Part shown: in pieces, positions 57,791 to 64,000 of the stretch
Layout of the letters: every line of letters starts with the position of its first letter
Numbering within the stretch: the stretch's first letter is position 1
Assembly (NCBI GenBank): GCA_037074705.1
Contig: CM073591.1
Coordinates: 86,408,032-86,472,031 of the forward strand
Reading direction: 5' to 3'
DNA: 64,000 nucleotides
Source of the DNA: Zhengitettix transpicula
Lineage: Eukaryota > Arthropoda > Insecta > Orthoptera > Tetrigidae
Notes under the pieces: generated by a model
The model's database searches: none
Told to the model about the DNA's origin: nothing
The model's input: the letters and a program-made list of their open reading frames with translations, nothing else
Program-made: the position numbers and the translations under genes

Positions 57791-59765
57791 TTCATTTGTA
57801 TTCAATAGATTAAATTGTCGAACCAAAAAATAAACCCTTTATTAAAAATCTCAGCTGTCTATTCTGCTTTCAGTTGTGTCTGAGCGATTTCAGTGTTGGA
57901 TAGACAGATTTGCAGACGGCCAGACTGGAGTCTGATCAGCTTGAGTTTTGGGGCTGTTGCCTGCAATTCCTGTGCGCGCCACCAGCGTTTATACGTTCCT
58001 GTGAATTAAAAAACTGCAGTGATATGTTTTTCACCAAAACACCATCTGTTACATTTATGTTAAGTTTAATAAAGAAATAAAATGTTTTATTCATTTTCCA
58101 TTTATATTATTTCCATTTTTATAATTATATTTTTTTAAAAAATTAAGTGTAAATGTTCATTATAGCTACTTGGCTTCAATATTTGCAAAAGTACACGTTG
58201 TAAGCATTAATATAAGAAAAACTTAATATTATTTAAATATTATTAATGCAGATCATTCCAATATTTTCATACAGACGGGCGTGCGTTCACAATCAAGCAC
58301 AAAGTTCAGATTCAAATAAGACCGAAGACCTAATACTTTTATCCCTTAAAAGGAAGGGTTATAAAATAAAGGATTTTAAAAGTTTGGCAAAATTTCAAAT
58401 CATGAATTGTAGTTAAAGAGGGAAAATGTTTATCAATTTCTGCAAAGCGTATAAAATGTACTCAACTTTAAAAATTTTAGAAACATGAATAAAATTTGAT
58501 GTTTGGTGCGCAGAAAACTCTATACGCAAACGTTAAGAGGCTTTAAAATTGATAATTACTGAGGGGATTTCCGCGGTTTTCATAGCCAACTCACGGACTC
58601 GCATACAGGCTCTTTACATTCAACCATGGGTTTACCGGTTTTGGTTTCCAGATTTCACCATCGTTGCAGGTACATTAAAGCCTCTTAATGACCCATTATT
58701 TAACAGATTACTGACGAACTCATACGAAACTGCTTTTCTGCTTCTTCCACAAAATTATTGTTTTGATAATATAGAATGAACGTCTGATTCAAGTAATAAA
58801 ATAAAATGCTGCCTTAGTTTCCAAACAAAAGTAATATGAGAAACAATTACTCACACACAAAATTAAACTCTCTGTATGTTTCTACGCTACTTTCCGTCTT
58901 TCTCTGACAGCACTTTAACATGGAATGATAAGTAAACAAAGTTCTAAAACCAAGGACATATACAGAAATACCAAAAATCTTAAAATACAACATAAAATTT
59001 GTTATAATTTTCGGTGTCAAGTTTAATATTGACTGTTTTTGGATGTTTTTAAATGAATAACGTTTCCACAAAACACCAAATGAAACGACAAACATGCCGT
59101 ATATAATACATATATTTTAGCATCTCATACAGGCGACTTTATAACTTATTTTACAATTGAATTGGAGGTATTCTAAAAAGAGTAATTTACAACAAAGTAA
59201 ACGAAACATAATTAAAAATATAGAAGAAAAATCAAATACGTTTAAATCACAATTATATGTACATCTCATTTGATAGTAACATTTGATTCGGATGAAGACT
59301 GTAATTTATGACAATATCATTAAATGAATAATCTGAAATTTATGGGAATAAAAAAAATTAACTGGTGATCTAAACCAACAATAATGTCATCCTAATTTAT
59401 TATCTAATTAATAACTATTTTATCTCTAGATATTATAGTTCAAGTTTTTAAAATCTACTTAAAAAAATTAAAAACTCAATAGCTTACAACTTCTTACAAT
59501 CCATGGTGACTTTTGTTAGACAAGATATTTATGTAGTCATTTTTCAGGGGGTAAATTTGACGAAAATTTTTTTCTAAATCATATTTCCAATTATTAATTA
59601 TGTAATTATCTTTACATACAAAATAATTTTATTTCATTCGTACAAAAAAGATTTCGCAAAGTCTACACAAAATTACGCAGAATTCTTATAAATTTTCAGT
59701 GCTCTTAATGCAATTACTATATTTCAAGCGAACTGCTTGAGTGAATAAAAAAGGGATTTTAAGAA
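57791..59765. other. Mostly AT-rich non-coding stretch
   Basis: The segment 57850-58020 is less AT-rich and ends near AATAAA signals (58060-58080), without a recognised domain. The rest is AT-rich with no feature. Confidence 0.4.
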
Positions 59766-60010
59766 TTTTTTTAGGTGCAGATAGGCTATGTAAAGGGTAA
59801 TCCACATAGTGGTAACTCCCCTCTTATAGCACAGTAAAAGGATTTGAAAGGGGGATGCGGAAGGGTATAGGAAGGTAGCCAAGGGTTAACTAGGGTCCCC
59901 GGGCTACGGTTTAAGGATCTTACCCGGCATTTTGCCTAAAAGTGATGCAGGGAAAACCCGCCAGAGCTCTCTCGGAAGGTTCACCTGCGAGAGAATGTTC
60001 ACAGCTTGTC
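59766..60010 (-). mobile_element. Family A repeat, copy A5 (internal deletion)
   Basis: It has the A-tail end (T-run on plus, then 'ggtgcagataggctatg'), the 'gggatgcggaagggta' body and, after an abrupt join near 59960, the 5' end with 'ttcacctgcgagagaatgttc'. About 300 bases of the family body are missing. Confidence 0.7.
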
Positions 60011-60024
60011 CAAATTTTAATAAT

Positions 60025-60425
60025 GGGGGGTGTAGACAGGCTACGTATAGGGTAATCCACATAGTGGAAACTCCCCTCTTATAGCATAGGAAAGGGATTT
60101 GAAAGGGGGATGCGGAAGGGTAGAGGAAGGTAGCCAAGGGTAACTAGGGCCCCCGGGCTATGGTTTAAGGATCCTACCCTGCATTCGCCTAAAAGAAATG
60201 CAGGACAAACCATAGAAAAACCTGCATCACGTAGGTCGGGCATTTGGTACCTGTCCCACGCCCTTCCGATGGCGGGAGAGGGGTTTGCTGTGGGGTCGCA
60301 GCTTTCTTCTCGCCATGTCTTGGCCAGTTTAGGAGGCAGCTGGCCGACTATTCCAATAGGAATAGGGGACAACTCTTACCGTATGCCCAAGGTCTGCGAA
60401 CCCAGAACATACACCTCTCAAAACA
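60025..60425 (-). mobile_element. Family A repeat, copy A6
   Basis: 'gacaggctacgtatagggta', 'aactcccctcttatagcata', the full GC-rich body, and 'gaacatacacctctcaaaac', ending at the junction with A7. The sense frame (GQLPPKLAK, SPAIGRAWDRY, GSLNHSPGALV) is open for 97 codons. Confidence 0.75.
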
Positions 60426-60580
60426 GACCTAGGATCCTTAAAATATAGCACGGGGGCCCTAGTAACCCTTGGCTACCTTCCTCTACCCTTCCACATCCCC
60501 CCTTTCAAATCCCTTCCTATGCTATTAAAGGGGAGTTGCCACCATGTGTATTACCCTCATGTAGCCTGTTACCATAAAAA
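60426..60580 (+). mobile_element. Family A repeat, copy A7 (3' part, inverted to A6)
   Basis: 'ctaggatccttaaaatatag' to 'gtagcctgttaccataaaaaaa'. It is the reverse complement of much of 60030-60180, so A6 and A7 form a ~150-bp inverted repeat with a loop of about 250 bases. Confidence 0.75.
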
Positions 60581-61660
60581 AAACTTTAGCGTTTTTATAT
60601 TACATGAAAGATTATTTCCTAATATTTATAACCAAATTCGTAATGTTTCTTTTAAAAAGGCTTTGATCATATATTTTGTTTGAATGTTCTGCTGATTCCT
60701 ACTAGTGTGCTATGTATTGCAGCTACTTTATTACATTTAAACGATATTGGTTGAATCGAAATTTTATATATAAATAAAATACGTACACGAAAATATTTTC
60801 AGAATAATGGTTTATATTTTTGTTTTCGATCTGCGCACACTTTTATTTTCATTCCTCCAGTTAATTTACGGAATGTCATTTGAAGCTATTCCGTAAGAAC
60901 TGAATAAGCGCAGACGTAAATTTATCACTTTGTTGATCTAAGTTTTGTCAGTCCATTTTTATAGTATAGTTATATTGTATCATAAAATTTTGGAGTAATA
61001 ACTTGTATACAGGACGAGATCATTTTTGTAGACTTTTGAAAAGTTGAAATGTATTTGTTATTTTCTGTGAATAATAAATGTGTATTTTCGCTACAGAACT
61101 AAAAATTCTTTGCAGTATCAACGTTCCGTGATTACCAAATTTGTTTTACGTAGAGTGCTTCTTTAAAAGAGTGTAAATCATAGAGAAATTCTTTATTAAT
61201 ATGAGAAAATGTTAAAATCCTTGAATTTAAGATCACACAAACTGTTTCGCTGTCTGTGAGATTTATATTGTGGTACAAGTGATATGTGGTAATGATATCT
61301 AAAAAAATTACAGAGATAAAAGTAACATATTATCTGTTAAAATATCTTTGATTTATCTCGATTTTAAGTACGTTCCGGGGTTTGGAGTTGTACAAAGTAT
61401 CAATTACATTTTACGTTTCCCTGTATTAATGAGTGAATCAATTTACTATGATTCAGTTGCATGCTTATATTATAAAGTCATGGCAATTAAATACATATAT
61501 AGCTTTAAATATTTCTATTAACCCATTTTCGTTTCCTTAAAGTCTATTTGTGATCGTATTCATAAAAATAACCAACCCCATTCTCGACACAAGGAACACT
61601 CAAAATCACGTGGTATCTCGCCTTGCCTCTCTGGAAGTAAATCAGATATTACTAGTGCGC
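60581..61660. other. AT-rich spacer
   Basis: No feature recognised between the two family A clusters. Confidence 0.4.
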
Positions 61661-61664
61661 ATAA

Positions 61665-62015
61665 ACCCGACACCTAGGCCGTGTTTGAGGGTACTATGTC
61701 TGGTTCTGAGATGTTGGGCATACGATAATAATTGACGCTGTTCTAATTTGAGCAGTCAGCTGCCCCTGGTCTAGATTTGGAGTCATTAAACATGCCTCAA
61801 CTAATGCCTTACTCTAGTCATCTGACAGGCGTTGGACAAGTACCTCACAGTTGTCACATGTAGGCGAATCCTGAGTAAGATACTTAGACAACAGCCAGGG
61901 GGCCCTTTATTCCTTGGTTACCTTGCATTCCCTTCCTCATACTTCAATCTATCCCTTCTTATGCTTTTAGGGTAGTAAACGTTACGTGAATTACCCTCAT
62001 ATAACGTGTTCTACA
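61665..62015 (+). mobile_element. Family A repeat, copy A8 (old, diverged)
   Basis: 'cacctaggccgtgtttgagg', 'gttgggcatacgataa', 'caggcgttggacaagtacct', 'cagggggccctttattcctt' and 'gaattaccctcatataacg' follow the family order at clearly lower identity than the other copies. The age spread shows the family was active more than once. Confidence 0.65.
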
Positions 62016-64000
62016 ATATACTCTTTATTTTAGAATACATACATTAAGCAACGTTGGCAAATATTTTTATGTTTTATCCTTTTAGGTCAGGATTATCTGT
62101 TTACCGTCTGTATTCATGACAAAATAACGTGTTACATTACACACAATCTCAATGCAACATCATGATCAGTATTAATTCAATAATTCCGTCACATAATGAA
62201 AGTTACATTAATATTCAAGAAGATCCTGCAAATTGGAGCACATACAATATTTGCGGCCCATTATCTCGCTTCTTCAAGTTAAAATTTTACTTTGACCCGA
62301 AAAAAGTAGAGTGATTGGCCACGATTCAGTGGACTCCTCAGATGCTGACGACGCTGTTAAAAACTCTCTAATGAATTGTTTTGCGGTCTTCGCAATTTAT
62401 CCTCTTCCTCCCACACCAAACTGCTTCGCAGCTCCTCCCCTCGCCAATCAGAAGTAATGAAAGCTCCTCATTAATCCGGCAGGCAACGGCTTCGCCGGAG
62501 GAAAGATTACGCCGAGGTTTTAAAGTCCAGCCAATCCACAGTTAATTGCGTGCGGAAGTATTGTATATATCTGTATTTTAGTCCGGGAACGAGTTGTTGG
62601 AAACGCTTCTCCGTCAAAATCTTGGAAAACAAATTTTAAACATAGGGTTCTAAAGAAATTGCGTGAAAATATTTAAGTCACCAAAATATTCATGACACAA
62701 TTCCCCAGTTATTTATTGCGTACGTTTACAATATAAGTTTCCGGACTTTATTTTATTTTAATCAATGTTCTTGAAAAAAGTGTGTCGCGGAAACCAAAAT
62801 TCTTTCACGAAGAGTTACTAAAACTCTTAAAAATTGTAAATAAGAGGTGGAAAAAGTAAAATAATTTAATTTCCGATTAATGTATAAAATTATATATTTG
62901 ACAAGTGCAACGCCACCATTCGCCACAATATTTTAATTATCTGTTAAATAACTGAAGCACCTGTCGTCGTCCGTGTTGAATATTAATTGGTGTTCATTGT
63001 CAATAAAAACGATAAAACTTCGTAAATAATTTATTTGTTGTGGAGAAAGCGAGACTTCATCAGAATGCGAATACGCTGTGACGTCATCTCTCACTATGCG
63101 AACATGGATTCATATACAAGCAACGCAGAATATAATTTTACTTTTTGACCATTTTACTGAACCGTAGACATCGGGTCGAAAAATTACGTTCACGTTGCGG
63201 AATCTTCAATACCATAAGCAGTGAACTTAATTTAATAAACAGTACCATAGAAGCATAGTGCAATCATAATTACTCCCAAACTATCAACCCCAAATCGACT
63301 TTATTAACAACACAACTTTCTTACGTTATTTTTATTTATACTATCGTTACTTATTGATGATTTTGGCTTTGTGATGTTTTTAGGGTCAGTCTATGTGCCC
63401 GTAACCAACGGACCAAATATATTAAATATATATTTCAAACACTTATAAAGTAATGAAAACAAATCTCTATGTTATTCCTCGGCTGCTAAAAACCATTCAT
63501 TTGGTAGTTATCGCTTCAGAAGCATAAATTACTTGTGGAATATATTTTCATTATATATATGTATAATATTTTCGTTTTAGTTTCACACGTACGCAATCTG
63601 ATGCTAGGTAAGGAACTATAATTGCTTCTCTTTTGAGAAGATAGATTCGTAATATTTAAAAAATACCCTTATTTTGCACCGTTTTGTCATAATACATTGT
63701 TAAACAGTTAATTAATATATATTGATAATATCCAGAACAAGTAACTGGCTCTGCCCGCAAACAAAAACTCTAGTTTAATAATTTAAACACTCTTCTTTAT
63801 TTATTATATTGCATAAAAGAGGAAATTTAATCTATCTTGTGTATGCAAAGCCCGAAAGTTTCAAAGTCATCAGCATTTACAATCTCCCATACTTGAGAAA
63901 GACGAAGAAACCCAACCGAATCAATCTAAATTTGACCAACAAAATAACGAATTTCCAATATATTTTCTTGGTACATAATGTCTACAGTCTTCATACAGTT
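62016..64000. other. Non-coding stretch to the window end
   Basis: The segment 62330-62560 is less AT-rich, looks unique in the window, and has CCAAT cores ('cgccaatcag', 'cagccaatcc') and TAAT cores; a regulatory element is possible but unproven. Remaining sequence is AT-rich without recognised genes. Confidence 0.4.

Noticed and set aside
1..64000. CRISPR arrays, bacterial operons, phage or plasmid genes
   Set aside because: There are no regular spaced repeats, no dense coding and no ribosome-binding sites; the content is eukaryotic repeats.

Overview
This window reads as an AT-rich, repeat-laden stretch of an insect nuclear genome, either intergenic or inside very long introns. No intact protein-coding gene, rRNA or functional tRNA is visible. 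The evidence for an animal, probably an insect, is a decayed R2-like non-LTR retrotransposon, several Jockey/CR1/I-type LINE pieces, tRNA-derived SINE fragments, LTR-like segments followed by TGGCGCC primer-binding-site cores (several close to tRNA-Lys), foldback elements, and many (TA)n tracts. The density of old, mutually diverged repeats suits a large genome (cockroach, termite, stick-insect or orthopteran type). That placement is a guess, not a demonstrated assignment.

Layout. 0-4.5 kb: an LTR-like repeat on the minus strand (835-1365), a (TA)n tract and a second minus-strand LTR/PBS candidate (3816-4440). 6-9.4 kb: an LTR-like element (6040-6905), a foldback element (7250-7500), a CpG-rich island (7870-8190), and a 'tgcccggc' LINE-tail-like repeat (8693-9360). 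10.5-11.1 kb: first copy of a GC-rich, A-tailed repeat (family A). 11-19 kb: mostly featureless, with strong hairpins near 16.3 and 18.7 kb. 19-21 kb: an inverted partner of the 6-kb LTR-like element and a second foldback copy. 22.5-25 kb: two LINE RNase H/C-terminal fragments in opposite orientation, then two tandem family A copies. 25.2-26 kb: another LTR-like element. 28.5-31 kb: family A, a SINE and a reverse-transcriptase fragment. 34.5 kb: a further LINE fragment. 35.5-37.3 kb: LTR-like sequence with a duplicated tRNA-Lys-type PBS, bracketed by oppositely oriented U5/PBS ends. 42-45.4 kb: an R2-like retrotransposon that splits a degenerate ~30-bp minisatellite. 46-64 kb: degenerate tandem repeats, foldback and TIR elements, SINE-like pieces, a cluster of four family A copies at 60-62 kb, and long unannotated AT-rich DNA.

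Nothing here forms a working pathway; the features are layers of transposition. Most worth following are (1) the R2-like element inside a minisatellite rather than 28S rDNA, (2) family A, a GC-rich repeat with an A-rich 3' end and a 5' hairpin, (3) a group of LTR-like segments sharing TATA, AATAAA and a common U5 motif, some in inverted pairs, and (4) a possible terminal exon at 52110-52344 on the minus strand with a TACTAAC branch point.
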